Assembly (NCBI GenBank): GCA_900551395.1
Contig: URVX01000006.1
Location: forward strand, 1 to 15,650
Source: an uncultured Subdoligranulum sp.
Lineage (GTDB): Bacteria; Bacillota; Clostridia; Christensenellales; CAG-314
Direction of reading: 5' to 3'
Length of the DNA: 15,650 bases
Below the pieces are notes generated by a model. That model was not told the DNA's origin and did no database searches. It saw only the letters and a list, made by a program, of their open reading frames with translations. Numbering within the stretch: position 1 is the first letter of the stretch; every line of letters begins with the position of its first letter. A program made the position numbers and the translations under genes. Below, piece after piece: positions 15,565 to 15,650 of this stretch.

Positions 15565-15650
15565 TTAAACTCCCACAGACAGTCTGCCGTCCTTTTCCCT
15601 TATGTTGAATTTTTCAAAAAGGTCGGGGGCTACGTTCATGACTCTTACGT
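15565..15650 (-). pseudogene. Upstream part of the DUF4438 gene, ending at in-frame TAA (runs off right edge)
   Basis: The minus-strand frame entering from the right edge reads VRVMNVAPDLFEKFN, then GRLSVGV, then TAA (15567-15565), then AIIPARFMGSGIGS without a phase change. The joined sequence reads as one continuous domain. A one-base change (AAA or GAA to TAA) would explain the stop. Most of the N-terminal part lies outside the window. Confidence 0.7.

Noticed and set aside
3420..15567. Genome-wide stop codon reassignment
   Set aside because: Both TGA and TAA end several intact genes in this window, and TGG encodes Trp normally, so a simple reassignment does not fit.

Overview
The window looks like chromosomal DNA of an anaerobic, low-to-mid GC Bacillota (Clostridia-like) bacterium. 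This is inferred from strong GGAG-type Shine-Dalgarno sequences, the 23S rRNA 5' end, Firmicutes-type HydG/HydE/HydF, a Pst system with PhoU, and a rubrerythrin. No plasmid, phage, transposon or CRISPR signature is visible. The stop codons I could place are TGA or TAA and never TAG, so the standard code is assumed.

Layout. (1) 1-1193, minus: the 5' part of a 23S rRNA gene (domains I-II, up to just past the GTPase-associated centre), running off the left edge. It has a ~190-nt leader and two candidate promoters, and no 16S gene lies upstream. (2) 1639-4276, plus: a divergently transcribed ferrous-iron uptake operon feoA-feoB. It has a near-perfect sigma-70 promoter, a DtxR-like palindrome at the start site and an intrinsic terminator. 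feoB carries an in-frame TGA. (3) 4434-8612, minus: the phosphate-uptake operon pstS - pstCA (one fused permease) - pstB - phoU, preceded by three PHO-box-like hexamers at 11-bp spacing. (4) 8748-12803, minus: an [FeFe]-hydrogenase maturation operon, TM1266-type regulator - hydE - hydG - hydF, closed by a strong terminator. (5) 12831-15650, minus: a HAD phosphatase, a rubrerythrin broken by an in-frame TAA between its diiron and rubredoxin domains, a PflX-like radical SAM protein, and the C-terminal part of a DUF4438 protein that also contains an in-frame TAA.

The genes serve iron import (Feo), iron-sulfur-dependent H-cluster assembly (Hyd), peroxide defence (rubrerythrin), radical-SAM activation and phosphate scavenging (Pst): ordinary housekeeping for a strict anaerobe.

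I do not see a clear new biological system. The most unusual signal is three nonsense codons (3420-3422 TGA, 13856-13858 TAA, 15565-15567 TAA), each inside an otherwise open and conserved frame with no frameshift. Consensus error, strain-level decay and real split or recoded genes all remain possible. Other points worth checking are the apparently unlinked 23S gene, two terminator-like hairpins in the leader of the hyd operon, and a perfect 19-bp inverted repeat.
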